DNA of 64,000 nucleotides. It comes from Mayfieldus sp963772265. GTDB lineage: Bacteria; Actinomycetota; Thermoleophilia; Solirubrobacterales; 70-9. Positions 1 to 8,544 of this stretch are shown here, piece by piece. The stretch's first letter is position 1. Each line of letters starts with the position of its first letter. Position numbers and translations under genes: made by a program. The stretch lies in contig CAVYWS010000009.1 of NCBI GenBank assembly GCA_963772265.1, forward strand, positions 1 through 64,000. The letters run 5' to 3'. The notes beneath the pieces were generated by a model, which was given only the letters and a program-made list of their open reading frames with translations, was not told the origin of the DNA and made no database searches.

Positions 1-2859
1 CCGGACCGCGAGCAGCGGATGGACGCGCTCGTCGCCTGCCCGCAGGCCCTCGCCAGCGTCCTCTCGCGACGGCTGCGCGCGGCCGAGCCGCGCCTGGGGC
101 CCGCACTGCTCGAGGTGATGACCCGCCGCTATTACCGGCCACCCGAGCTGGCGCCATTCACCGAGACGCGCAGCGTCGGCGTCTCGTTCATCTGCTCCGC
201 CTACCGCGACGAGGGGGGCCCCAAGCGCCTGGCCACGGCGTTCGTGGAGCTGGGCGAGCTGGGCACGGCGCTGGAAGGGCTGCCCGCCCTGGCCCGCGAG
301 ATGGGCAAGGGCGAGACGCTTGTGGCGGACCTGTACGCCGAGCACGACGGCCCGGCGCCGCCACGGGACGAGCTGGCCGACCGCCTCCGGGGTGCTCTCG
401 CCGAGGCGGGACTGCCGGCCGAGCTCGAGCGGATCGTGTTCGCCATCTCCGCTCCCGAGCGGGGGCGCGGCATGTCGGCCATCGACCTCTTCAGCTTCCG
501 GCGAACAGAAGACGGGCAGCTGGAAGAGGACGAATCCCTTCGCGGGCTGCACCCGATGGTGGCCGAGCGCCTGCACCTGTGGAGGCTGTCGCAATTCGAG
601 CTCGAGCGCCGCCCGTCTCCGGAGGACGTCTACCTCTATCAGGGCACCGCGCGCTCCGATCCCCGCGACGAGCGCCTGTTCGCACTGGCCGACGTTCGCG
701 ACCTGACGCCGGTGCGCGACGACGATGGGCGGCTGATCGCGGTCCCGGAGCTGGAGCGAACGTTGACGGAGTCGCTGGAGGCGATGCGCGACGCGCAGGC
801 ACAGCGAGAGCCGCGCCGGCGACTGTTCTGGAACCGGGTGCAGATGTTCGCCTGGCCCCCGATCACACTGGCCCCCGGAGACCTGCGGGCGCTGATCGCC
901 CGCTACGGGAGGATCACCCGGGACCTCGGCATCGAGATGGTGGAACTGCGCGGGCGCATGCACGAGGACGGCGAGGAGCGCCCGCGCGAGCTGCGCTTCT
1001 TCAGCCCCACCGGACGCGGCGTCGTCGTCGAGGTCGACGATCCGCCGAACCGGCCGCTGGGGCCACTCGACGACGGCGCCCGCCGCATCATCCGGGCCCG
1101 CCAGCGCGGCACCGTCCATCCGGCGGAACTGGTCAAGGTGCTGGCTCCTGCGCGCGCGGACTCCGACGGCGAGGGCCTGCCGCCCGGCGACTTCGCCGAG
1201 CACGATCTGGACGAGTCCGGTCGGCTGGTACCGGTCGATCGCGGTGTCGCCCTCAACGAGGCGAGCATCGTCGTCGGGCTGGTCCGCAACCGCACCGAGC
1301 GCTACCCGAAGGGAATGCTGCGCGTCGCGCTCTTCGGCGACCCGACGCGGGCTCTGGGCTCGCTTGCCCAGCCCGAGTGCGAGCGGATCATCGCCGCCCT
1401 CGATCTGGCGGAGGAGCTGCGCGTGCCAGCAGAGTGGTTCGCGCTCTCCGCCGGGGCCAAGATCGCGATGGACTCGGGGACCGAGAACATGGACTGGATC
1501 GCAGCGGTGCTGCGGCGGATCGTCACCTACACCCAGCGCGGGGGCGAGCTCAACGTGATCGTCACCGGCATCAACGTCGGCGCCCAGCCCTACTGGAACG
1601 CCGAGGCGACGATGGTGATGCACACCAGGGGGATACTGGTGATGACGCCGGAGAGCGCCATGGTGCTGACCGGCAAGCAGGCGCTCGACTACTCGGGCGG
1701 GGTGTCCGCCGAGGACAACTTCGGCATCGGGGGCTACGAGCGGGTGATGGGGCCGAACGGCGAAGCGCAGTACTGGGCCCCCGACCTGGCGGGGGCCTGC
1801 CGGGTGCTGCTCGCCCACTACGACCACACCTACGTGGCGCCCGGGGAGCGCTTCCCGCGCCGCGCGGCCACCGCAGATCCCCCCGACCGCGACGTACGTT
1901 CCGCTCCCCACCACGCACCCGGCTCCGACCTCGAGCGGATTGGAGACATCTTCTCCAGCGAGCGCAACCCCGGCCGCAAGAAGCCTTTCGACATCCGCTC
2001 GGTGATGCGGGCGGTCGCCGACAGCGACGCCGCCCCGCTGGAGCGCTGGAGCGGCTGGCACGACGCGGAGACGGCTGTGGTCTGGGACGTCCATCTGGGC
2101 GGCCGTCCGGTGGCGATGCTGGGAATCGAGTCGAGACCTCTTTCGCGCTACGGCGGCATACCCGCCGACGGTCCCGAGCAGTGGACCTCGGGAACGCTGT
2201 TCCCGCAGTCGTCGCGCAAGATCGCCCGGGCACTGAACGCCGCCAGCGCCAACCGGCCGGTCGTCTTCATCGCCAACCTCGCCGGCTTCGACGGCGCCCC
2301 GGAGTCGATGGCCAAGTGGCAGCTCGAGTACGGAGCCGAGATCGGCCGCGCGGTGGTGAACTTCGAGGGGCCGATCGTCTTCTGCGTCGTCTCGCGCTAT
2401 CACGGGGGGGCGTTCGTCGTCTTCTCGCAGAAACTCAACGAGGATCTGGAGACGGTTGCGCTGGAGGGGGCCCACGCCTCGGTGATCGGCGGAGCACCGG
2501 CCGCCGCGGTCGTGTTCGCCGGCGAGGTCAAGCGGCGCACTCGCGAGGACTCTCGCATCAGGGAGATCGAAGATCGGATCGAGTCCGCCGAGGGCGCCGA
2601 GCGCCAGAGGCTGCGCTCCGAGCGGGGCGAGCTCTGGGGACAGGTGCACTCCGAGAAGCTCGGAGAGCTGGCGGCGGAATTCGACTCCGTCCACAGCGTC
2701 GAGCGGGCCGTCGAGATGGGCTCGGTCAGCCGCATCATTCCGCCCCGCTCGCTGCGTCCCTTCCTGATCGAGGCGGTGGAGCGCGGGATCCGCCGCACCG
2801 AGGACCGTCTCGCGGAGGACAATGACCGCGCCCGGCTGGCTGATTCGCTCGCTGGCTGA
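1..2859 (+). CDS. Acyl-CoA (acetyl/propionyl-CoA) carboxylase, carboxyltransferase region, 5'-truncated
   Basis: The reading frame is open from base 1, so the gene begins outside the window; the first visible methionine is at 19. The last ~520 residues read as a biotin-dependent carboxyltransferase. The N-lobe carries SAGAKIAMDSGTENMDW and a crotonase-like stretch (VMTPESAMVLTGKQALD). The C-lobe carries PVVFIANLAGFDG and FCVVSRYHGGAFVVFSQ, as in the acyl-CoA-binding half of fused acetyl-CoA carboxylases. The preceding ~420 residues look like the linker region found between biotin carboxylase and carboxyltransferase in single-chain enzymes. The expected role is transfer of carboxyl from biotin to an acyl-CoA, giving malonyl- or methylmalonyl-CoA in the cytoplasm. 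The 3' end overlaps the phosphopantetheinyl transferase by 38 bases, which suggests a shared lipid or polyketide pathway. Substrate choice cannot be read from the sequence. Confidence 0.8.
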   Translation, partial: PDREQRMDALVACPQALASVLSRRLRAAEPRLGPALLEVMTRRYYRPPELAPFTETRSVGVSFICSAYRDEGGPKRLATAFVELGELGTALEGLPALAREMGKGETLVADLYAEHDGPAPPRDELADRLRGALAEAGLPAELERIVFAISAPERGRGMSAIDLFSFRRTEDGQLEEDESLRGLHPMVAERLHLWRLSQFELERRPSPEDVYLYQGTARSDPRDERLFALADVRDLTPVRDDDGRLIAVPELERTLTESLEAMRDAQAQREPRRRLFWNRVQMFAWPPITLAPGDLRALIARYGRITRDLGIEMVELRGRMHEDGEERPRELRFFSPTGRGVVVEVDDPPNRPLGPLDDGARRIIRARQRGTVHPAELVKVLAPARADSDGEGLPPGDFAEHDLDESGRLVPVDRGVALNEASIVVGLVRNRTERYPKGMLRVALFGDPTRALGSLAQPECERIIAALDLAEELRVPAEWFALSAGAKIAMDSGTENMDWIAAVLRRIVTYTQRGGELNVIVTGINVGAQPYWNAEATMVMHTRGILVMTPESAMVLTGKQALDYSGGVSAEDNFGIGGYERVMGPNGEAQYWAPDLAGACRVLLAHYDHTYVAPGERFPRRAATADPPDRDVRSAPHHAPGSDLERIGDIFSSERNPGRKKPFDIRSVMRAVADSDAAPLERWSGWHDAETAVVWDVHLGGRPVAMLGIESRPLSRYGGIPADGPEQWTSGTLFPQSSRKIARALNAASANRPVVFIANLAGFDGAPESMAKWQLEYGAEIGRAVVNFEGPIVFCVVSRYHGGAFVVFSQKLNEDLETVALEGAHASVIGGAPAAAVVFAGEVKRRTREDSRIREIEDRIESAEGAERQRLRSERGELWGQVHSEKLGELAAEFDSVHSVERAVEMGSVSRIIPPRSLRPFLIEAVERGIRRTEDRLAEDNDRARLADSLAG

Positions 2860-3496
2860 GACCCCACTGGAGGACGGCTGGCTGACGCCGCGCGAGCGCG
2901 CCGTGCTCGAGAAGCTGGGCATCGAGAAGCGGCGCAGCGACTGGCGGCTCGGCCGCTTCGCCGCCAAGGCCGCCGTCGGGGCCTGGCTGGAGGTCGAGCC
3001 CGCGCGGGTCGAGGTGCTGGCGGGCGGCGACGGCGCACCGCAGGCCCACCTCGACGGGGAGCTCTTGCCGGTCGCCCTCTCGATCAGCCACCGCTCGGGC
3101 CGCGCGCTGGCCGCGGCCACCGGCGCACCGGCTGCGCTTGGCTGCGACCTCGAGCTGCTCGAGCCGCGCAGCGATGGCTTCGTGCGCGACTGGCTGGCTA
3201 CGCCGGAGCGGGAGCTGCTCGAGACTCTGCCCGAGGAGAGGCGATCGCTGGCGGCGAACCTCATCTGGGCGGCCAAGGAGGCGGCGGCGAAGGCCCGCCG
3301 GGAGGGGCTGCGTCTGGACGTGCGGGAAGCAGCAGCCGTGCCGCTCGGAATCGAAGATCCTGCGCCCCAGTGGCGTCCGCTCGAGGTCCGCTGGGCCGGC
3401 GGCGAACGGATCGCGGGCTGGTGGCGTGAGGAGGCCGCCTGGGTGATGACCGTGGTTGCCGACCCGCCGCCGAAGACGCCGCGCGAGCTTGAATAG
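2822..3496 (+). CDS. 4'-phosphopantetheinyl transferase (Sfp/AcpT type)
   Basis: This 224-residue protein has the three signatures of Sfp-type transferases: SISH (residues 87-90), GCDLE (107-111, Mg-binding acidic residues) and WAAKEAAAKA (149-158). The family moves the phosphopantetheine arm of CoA onto a serine of acyl- or peptidyl-carrier proteins. The length fits the single-chain Sfp class. The start ATG lies inside the end of the carboxylase gene, so the two are probably translationally coupled. That places the enzyme with a carrier-protein-dependent fatty acid or polyketide assembly system upstream of the window. The carrier substrate is not visible here. Confidence 0.88.
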   Translation: MTAPGWLIRSLAETPLEDGWLTPRERAVLEKLGIEKRRSDWRLGRFAAKAAVGAWLEVEPARVEVLAGGDGAPQAHLDGELLPVALSISHRSGRALAAATGAPAALGCDLELLEPRSDGFVRDWLATPERELLETLPEERRSLAANLIWAAKEAAAKARREGLRLDVREAAAVPLGIEDPAPQWRPLEVRWAGGERIAGWWREEAAWVMTVVADPPPKTPRELE

Positions 3497-3507
3497 AGTC
3501 GCCTCGG

Positions 3508-4299
3508 ATGAGCAGCAGCGCACACGGGCAACGATCTCCGCCGGAGATCCGCACAGACCGTCTCGACGCGGTGATCTTCGATCTCGATGGCGTTATCACC
3601 GACACCGCGTCCGTTCACGCCGCTGCCTGGGAGCAGATGTTCGACCGCTTCCTGGCCGACCGCCCGGCCCGCGAGGGCGGGGACCGGCGCCCGTTCTCGG
3701 AAGGGGATTACTACCTCTACGTGGACGGAAAGTCACGCTACGACGGCGTCGAGTCATTTCTCCTCTCTCGGGGAATCTCGCTGCCCCGGGGCGGGCCCGG
3801 TGATCCCCCGGCCACGGAGACCGTGTGCGGGCTGGGCAACCGCAAGGACGAGTTGTTCCTGGCCGTGCTGCGGGAGCGGGGCGTCGCTCCCTTCGCCTCC
3901 TCGATCGAGCTGCTGCGCCGGCTGCGGGCGAGCGGGGTCAGCACGGCGATCATCTCCGCCTCGCGCAACTGCGCCGAGGTGCTCGAGGCGGCTGGGGTGA
4001 CAGACCTCTTCGACACCAGGGTCGATGGCGTCGACGCGGACGAGCTGGGCCTGAGCGGGAAGCCCGACCCGGCGGTGTTCCTGGAGGCGGCGCGCCGCCT
4101 GGAGGTCAAACCGTCGCGCGCCGCTGTGGTCGAGGATGCGCTGGCGGGGGTCGAGGCTGGGCGGCGCGGGGGCTTTGAGCTCGTGATCGGCGTCGACCGG
4201 GGCGGCCACGCCGACGCGCTGTGGGAACACGGCGCCGGCGCCGTCGTCGGGGATCTGGGCGAGGTGCGAGTGTCGGCAGTGAAGGGCAGCAACGGGTGA
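3508..4299 (+). CDS. HAD-superfamily beta-phosphoglucomutase-like phosphatase/mutase
   Basis: The protein (263 aa) has HAD motif I FDLDGVITDT with nucleophile Asp25 and acid-base Asp27, a helical cap, motif II (IISAS), motif III Lys in GKPDP and motif IV VVEDALAG. An Asp two residues after the nucleophile plus a cap insert of this size is typical of beta-phosphoglucomutases, which convert beta-glucose 1-phosphate to glucose 6-phosphate. The next gene is a GH65 phosphorylase whose start overlaps this stop codon by four bases (GTGA). The pair probably works in sequence: phosphorolysis of a disaccharide, then isomerisation of the released sugar phosphate. A trehalose-phosphate phosphatase role is possible but less likely. 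Confidence 0.82.
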   Translation: MSSSAHGQRSPPEIRTDRLDAVIFDLDGVITDTASVHAAAWEQMFDRFLADRPAREGGDRRPFSEGDYYLYVDGKSRYDGVESFLLSRGISLPRGGPGDPPATETVCGLGNRKDELFLAVLRERGVAPFASSIELLRRLRASGVSTAIISASRNCAEVLEAAGVTDLFDTRVDGVDADELGLSGKPDPAVFLEAARRLEVKPSRAAVVEDALAGVEAGRRGGFELVIGVDRGGHADALWEHGAGAVVGDLGEVRVSAVKGSNG

Positions 4300-6722
4300 T
4301 CGACGCTGGCGCCCCCGGGGCGCCGATCCTCAGGACCTGGTCGCTTGCCTACGAGGGCTTCGATCCCGCCCGGGAACGCCTGCGCGAGGCGCTATGCGCG
4401 CTCGGGAACGGGCGATTCGCCAGCCGCGGCGCCGCGCCTGAGGCGGATGCGGACGGGGTTCATTACCCGGGAACCTATGCGGCCGGCTGCTACAACCGGC
4501 TGACCAGCAGGGTGGCGGGCCGCGAGGTGGGGGACGAGTCGATCGTCAACCTCCCCAACTGGCTCCCCCTCACCTTCCGGATCGAGGGTGGCGACTGGTT
4601 CGACCTCTCCGCAGTCGACCTGCTCGCATACCGTCAGGAGCTCGACCTGCGCCGGGCCGTGCTGAGACGGGAGCTCAGGTTCCGCGACGCCGAGGGGCGG
4701 GAGACCGCAATGACCGAGTGCCGGCTGGTGAGCATGGCGAACCCGCATCTTGCCGCGCTCGAGACCACCCTGCTGCCCGTCAATTGGTCGGGGCGGGTCA
4801 AGTTCCGCTCGGCGCTCGACGGCAAGGTGGTGAATGGTGGCGTCGAGCGCTACAGCGGCCTGGCCAACTGCCACCTGGTCCCGCTCGAGGCGCGTGCGGT
4901 GGACTCCGCGACGCTGCTGCTCGAGGCCGAGACCAGCCAGTCGCACATCCGGATCGCCGAAGCGGCGCGAACGCGGCTGCTGCGCGACGGCAAGGTGCTT
5001 GAGCCCACGAGCCGAGTGATCGAGGAGCCGGCCTGGATCGGCCTCGAGCTCGAGGCGGATGCTGTGCAGGGAGAGGCGATCACGGCGGAGAAGGTCGCTG
5101 CCTTGTTCACGTCGCGCGAGCCAGCTATATCCGAGCCGGGCCTCGACGCGTGCACCGAGGTGGCCCGCGCCCCCGGCTTCGACGAGTTGCTTTCCCCACA
5201 CGTGCTGCGCTGGGACGAGCTTTGGGACTTCTCCTCGCTGGAGCTCGAGGGCCAGGAGCTGGCATCCGCGGTGTCGCACCTGCACATCTATCACCTGCTG
5301 GGGAACATCTCCGGACACAGCGCCGAGCTGGACGCCGGGGTCGCGGCCCGGGGGCTGTCGGGGGAGGCATATCGAGGTCACATCTTCTGGGACGCGCTGT
5401 TCATCTTCCCCTTCTTCAACCTGCGGCTCCCGGGGCTAACCCGGACCCTGATCCGCTACCGCCACCGGCGCCTGAAGCGGGCCCGCTGGGCCGCCGCGGA
5501 CGCGGGATACGAGGGCGCGATGTACCCGTGGCAGAGCGGCTCCAACGGCGAGGAGCTGACCCCGACTGTGCACTTCAACCCGCGCTCCGGCCGCTGGCTC
5601 CCCGACAACTCCCGCCTGCAGCGGCACATCAACGCCGCGATCGCGTACGACATCTGGCGCTACCACGAGGCGACGAACGACGTCGGGCTGCTGGCCTTCT
5701 ACGGCGCTGAGATCTTCATCGAGATCGCGCGCTTCTGGGCCAGCATCGCCACCTACGAGCCAGCCCGCGACCGCTACGTGATCCGCGGAGTGGTCGGCCC
5801 CGACGAGTACCACGACTCTTATCCTGGCGCGGAGCAGCCCGGGATCGACAACAACGCCTACACCAACGTGATGGCGGCTTGGGTGCTGTGGCGCGCGCCT
5901 GACGTCATCGACGGGCTCCCGGAGCAGCGGCGCAAGGAGCTTTCGACGGCGCTCGGGCTGCGGCGGGAGGAGTTGGAGCACTGGGACGAGATCAGCCGCA
6001 GGTTGTACGTCCCTTTCCACGACGACGGGATCATCAGCCAGTTCGAGGGCTACGACGAACTGGAGGAGCTCGACTGGGATCTCTACCGCGAGAGGTACGG
6101 GAACATCCAGCGACTCGACCGGATCCTGGAGGCCGAAGCAGACAGCGCCAACCGCTACAAGGCTTCCAAGCAGGCTGACGTGCTGATGCTCTTCTACCTG
6201 CTCTCGGCCGAAGAGCTCGGGGAGCTTTTCGGGCGCCTCGGCTACCCATTCGAGGAGGACACGATCCCAGAGAACGTCGAGTACTACCTGGCCCGCACCT
6301 CGCATGGCTCCACGTTGAGCAAGGTGGTCCACGCCTGGGTGTTGGTGCGCTCCGATCGTGAGCGTTCGTGGGAGCTCTTCTCCGAGGCGCTGGAGACCGA
6401 CATCTCCGACATCCAGGGCGGAACGACTCCGGAGGGTGTGCACCTCGGCGCGATGGCGGGGACCGTCGACCTGCTGCAGCGCGCCTACACCGGGCTCGAT
6501 ACACGGGAGGAGGTGCTGTGGCTCGACCCCCGTCTCCCCGCGGAGCTGACCGAGTTGCGGCTCACGATCTACTACAGGCGCCACTGGGGCCTGGAGATCG
6601 AGATCAGCAGGGACCGGGTGAGGATCAGCGCTCCGCCGGCCGACATCTACCCGATCAAAGTCGCGATCAAGGATGAGGTCATCTGGCTCGACGCGGGTGG
6701 GACAGTGGAACGCCCGTTGTGA
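4296..6722 (+). CDS. Glycoside hydrolase family 65 disaccharide phosphorylase
   Basis: This is an 808-residue GH65 protein. The start is taken at GTG 4296, which overlaps the previous stop (GTGA) with AAGG just upstream; an ATG at 4221 lies deep inside the HAD gene and would add an arginine-rich, unrelated tail. The catalytic motif VVGPDEYHD places the general acid at Glu504. The N-terminal beta-sandwich, the (alpha/alpha)6 barrel (for example FWDALFIFPFFNLRLPGLTR and YPWQSGSNGEE) and the small C-terminal beta region are all present. Family members phosphorolyse maltose, trehalose, kojibiose or nigerose to beta-glucose 1-phosphate and glucose. Coupling with the mutase supports the phosphorylase role. 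The exact linkage is not predictable by eye. Confidence 0.88.
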   Translation: MIDAGAPGAPILRTWSLAYEGFDPARERLREALCALGNGRFASRGAAPEADADGVHYPGTYAAGCYNRLTSRVAGREVGDESIVNLPNWLPLTFRIEGGDWFDLSAVDLLAYRQELDLRRAVLRRELRFRDAEGRETAMTECRLVSMANPHLAALETTLLPVNWSGRVKFRSALDGKVVNGGVERYSGLANCHLVPLEARAVDSATLLLEAETSQSHIRIAEAARTRLLRDGKVLEPTSRVIEEPAWIGLELEADAVQGEAITAEKVAALFTSREPAISEPGLDACTEVARAPGFDELLSPHVLRWDELWDFSSLELEGQELASAVSHLHIYHLLGNISGHSAELDAGVAARGLSGEAYRGHIFWDALFIFPFFNLRLPGLTRTLIRYRHRRLKRARWAAADAGYEGAMYPWQSGSNGEELTPTVHFNPRSGRWLPDNSRLQRHINAAIAYDIWRYHEATNDVGLLAFYGAEIFIEIARFWASIATYEPARDRYVIRGVVGPDEYHDSYPGAEQPGIDNNAYTNVMAAWVLWRAPDVIDGLPEQRRKELSTALGLRREELEHWDEISRRLYVPFHDDGIISQFEGYDELEELDWDLYRERYGNIQRLDRILEAEADSANRYKASKQADVLMLFYLLSAEELGELFGRLGYPFEEDTIPENVEYYLARTSHGSTLSKVVHAWVLVRSDRERSWELFSEALETDISDIQGGTTPEGVHLGAMAGTVDLLQRAYTGLDTREEVLWLDPRLPAELTELRLTIYYRRHWGLEIEISRDRVRISAPPADIYPIKVAIKDEVIWLDAGGTVERPL

Positions 6723-6748
6723 CAGCGCTAGCCTAGGCAAGAACCGCT

Positions 6749-7897
6749 ATGCAGCAGCTACTCGGAGTCAATCCGGAGATGCGACGGGCTTGGCTCGCGC
6801 ACAACACGGGGCACGTTCTCGATGCGCCCGCGGAGATGGCGTTTGCGCCCGAAGAGGCGCGAGGCAACATCGAGAATCTCGTCGGGGCGACGCAGGTCCC
6901 GCTCGGCATAGGCGGACCCATCCGCGTCAAGGGACAGCACGCCGACGGGCTGTTCTTTGTGCCGTTCGCGACCACGGAGGGCACCCTGGTCACGACCTAC
7001 CAGTACGGCATGCGGGCGATCACCGAGGCGGGTGGCGCCAACGCTTACGTCCTGGCGGACGCGCTCGACATCACCCCCTGCTTCGTGCTGGCGAGCACCC
7101 GAGACGCGCTCGCCCTCGCGAGCTGGCTTGACGATCACCTGACCGAGCTTCAGGCCCTGGCCGCCGAGACCACGGCCCACGGCCGTCTGGTCGAGATCCG
7201 CTCGCACGTGTTCGGCAGGCGCGTCTTTGCGCAGTTCGTCTTCGACACGGGCGATGCGATGGGCCTCAACATGGTCAATCTGGCGGTTGACCGGGTTTGC
7301 CGTCAGGTCGCGGAGGCGGTGCCGTGCGAGCGCTGGTACCTGCGCTGCAACTACTCGAGCGACAAGAAACCAGCCGCCATCAACCTGTTCCGGCCCTATG
7401 GCAAGGAGGTGGCGATCGACCTGACCCTGCCGGCGAACGTCGTCGAGACGCACCTTGGCGTGTCGACCCCCGATCTGGTCGAGTTCGCGGCCTCGGGTCG
7501 ACTCGGCACCATGCAGGCGGGCGCGCTCGGGGCGAACGCCCACTTCGCGAACGGCCTGGCTGCCATCTACATCGCCTGCGGGCAGGACGTCGCGCAGATC
7601 GTCAACGCGAGCATCGGCTTCCTGGACCTCGAGCTGGTCGGCGCGGGCGACCTCTACGTCGCCGCCCGGCTGCCGAACCTGGTGGTCGGCACGGTCGGTG
7701 GCGGGACCAGGCTCCCCACTCAGCGCGAATGCTTGGCCCTGCTCGACTGCGAGGGGGAAGGGTCGGCGCGGAAGTTCGCCGAGATCGTGGGGGCGACCCT
7801 CGTCGCCGGCGAGCTCGCGATCTGCGCGGCCCTTGCCAACGATCGCTTCATCCAGGCCCACCGGCAGAACCGGCTGATCGCCGCCGGCGCCGAGTAG
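6749..7897 (+). CDS. Hydroxymethylglutaryl-CoA reductase
   Basis: The 382-residue protein carries the HMG-CoA reductase signatures in order: IENLVGATQVPLGIGGP, TTEG (catalytic Glu77), GDAMGLNMVN (168-177, cofactor-binding turn), SDKKPAAIN (catalytic Lys206/207), ACGQD (Asp280), VVGTVGGGTRLPTQ and a C-terminal His371 in QAHRQNR. The complete Glu-Lys-Asp-His tetrad argues for an active enzyme that reduces HMG-CoA to mevalonate, or runs in the reverse, degradative direction. It lies 26 bases after the GH65 gene and may share its transcript. No other mevalonate-pathway gene is present in the window. Most bacteria use the MEP route instead, so an isolated copy is notable. Confidence 0.92.
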   Translation: MQQLLGVNPEMRRAWLAHNTGHVLDAPAEMAFAPEEARGNIENLVGATQVPLGIGGPIRVKGQHADGLFFVPFATTEGTLVTTYQYGMRAITEAGGANAYVLADALDITPCFVLASTRDALALASWLDDHLTELQALAAETTAHGRLVEIRSHVFGRRVFAQFVFDTGDAMGLNMVNLAVDRVCRQVAEAVPCERWYLRCNYSSDKKPAAINLFRPYGKEVAIDLTLPANVVETHLGVSTPDLVEFAASGRLGTMQAGALGANAHFANGLAAIYIACGQDVAQIVNASIGFLDLELVGAGDLYVAARLPNLVVGTVGGGTRLPTQRECLALLDCEGEGSARKFAEIVGATLVAGELAICAALANDRFIQAHRQNRLIAAGAE

Positions 7898-7946
7898 CTG
7901 CTGCCGGCTACGGCGGTCAATCCACCGCGGGGTTACGAAAAAGAAA

Positions 7947-7968
7947 CGCCCCGCCAAAAGGCGGGGCG
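7947..7968 (-). terminator. Rho-independent terminator for the gene at 8041-8397
   Basis: A perfect 9-bp stem (CGCCCCGCC / GGCGGGGCG) with an AAAA/TTTT loop is followed, on the minus strand, by the T-rich tail TTTCTTTTT. On the plus strand the downstream flank is not T-rich. The signal therefore mainly serves the leftward membrane-protein gene, although the stem could also stop transcription from the HMG-CoA reductase gene. Confidence 0.8.
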
Positions 7969-7989
7969 CTCTGGGGTACTACAGGGAGG

Positions 7990-8005
7990 AGAGATATGTA
8001 TCTCT
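7990..8005. repeat. Short inverted repeat between convergent genes
   Basis: AGAGATA and TATCTCT form 7-bp arms around TG in an unusually AT-rich patch, just 3' of the stop codon of the leftward gene and upstream of its terminator. It could be a small 3'-UTR hairpin; no function can be assigned. Confidence 0.35.
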
Positions 8006-8040
8006 ATATGTATGTGATCTGTGGGAGGTAGTCGGATTCG

Positions 8041-8397
8041 TCAGGTTCCGCGGACACTGAATCGCGTTGATGCGGTCAGCGCCATGTGTGCGGCACCGAA
8101 CCCGACCAGAAAGGCTGTGGCGATAAGCGGCGTGTCGGCGAAGCTGAGCCCGAGGCCCAAGGCGATCGCCAGGACGCCGATCATGTAGTCGAAGCCCACG
8201 TGGGCGGTGAGGGGAATCGTCCGCTGCTCACCGTGCGTGGAGAGGGCGAGGCCCATAAGCGTCGCCCCCAGCGCCAGCGACACCGCGCCGGCCGCTGCCC
8301 CGAATCCGAGCAGAAATGGGGCAGCGATAAGCACCATGGCGGCGACCACTTCGATCACGCCGTGGATGGCGAGTGGGATTGCTCTGAACAAAGTCAT
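8041..8397 (-). CDS. Small four-helix membrane protein, unknown function
   Basis: The start is placed at ATG 8397 (MTLFRAIPLAIH), which begins directly with the first hydrophobic helix; the frame is open for 17 more codons upstream. The 118-residue product is almost wholly hydrophobic, with about four membrane segments, a polar loop (STHGEQRTIP) after the second, and a short basic C-terminus. It resembles the small SPW/DoxX-like four-helix membrane proteins in general character, but I do not recognise the family. A near-perfect cAMP-receptor-protein-type palindrome lies 36 bases upstream of its start, so it may be the target of that regulator. A terminator follows 73 bases after the stop. Confidence 0.6.
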   Translation of the reverse strand: MTLFRAIPLAIHGVIEVVAAMVLIAAPFLLGFGAAAGAVSLALGATLMGLALSTHGEQRTIPLTAHVGFDYMIGVLAIALGLGLSFADTPLIATAFLVGFGAAHMALTASTRFSVRGT

Positions 8398-8432
8398 CGT
8401 GCCTCGATGGTACGAACGTATGTGCGATCCGT

Positions 8433-8450
8433 GTGTGACCGCGCTCACAC
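8433..8450. promoter_or_regulatory. Crp/GlxR-type operator
   Basis: GTGTGACCGCGCTCACAC is a perfect 6-bp-arm palindrome that contains TGTGA-N6-TCACA, the consensus of Crp and of the actinobacterial Crp/GlxR regulators. It lies between the divergent membrane-protein gene (start 8397) and tlyA (start 8545), so it could control either. Binding is inferred from the motif alone. Confidence 0.6.
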
Positions 8451-8544
8451 TGGCTCGCTGGCCAAACCTAGGCTGCGAACGGTCCCGGGAGGTGAAGAGA
8501 ATGAAAATCCAGGCAAGGGTCCGCGCGGGCGCTACGGTTCGCGC

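Noticed and set aside
579..2825. Plus-strand frame of 748 codons within the carboxylase
   Set aside because: It is an Arg/Gly/Pro-rich shadow in another frame; the carboxyltransferase motifs are in the main frame.
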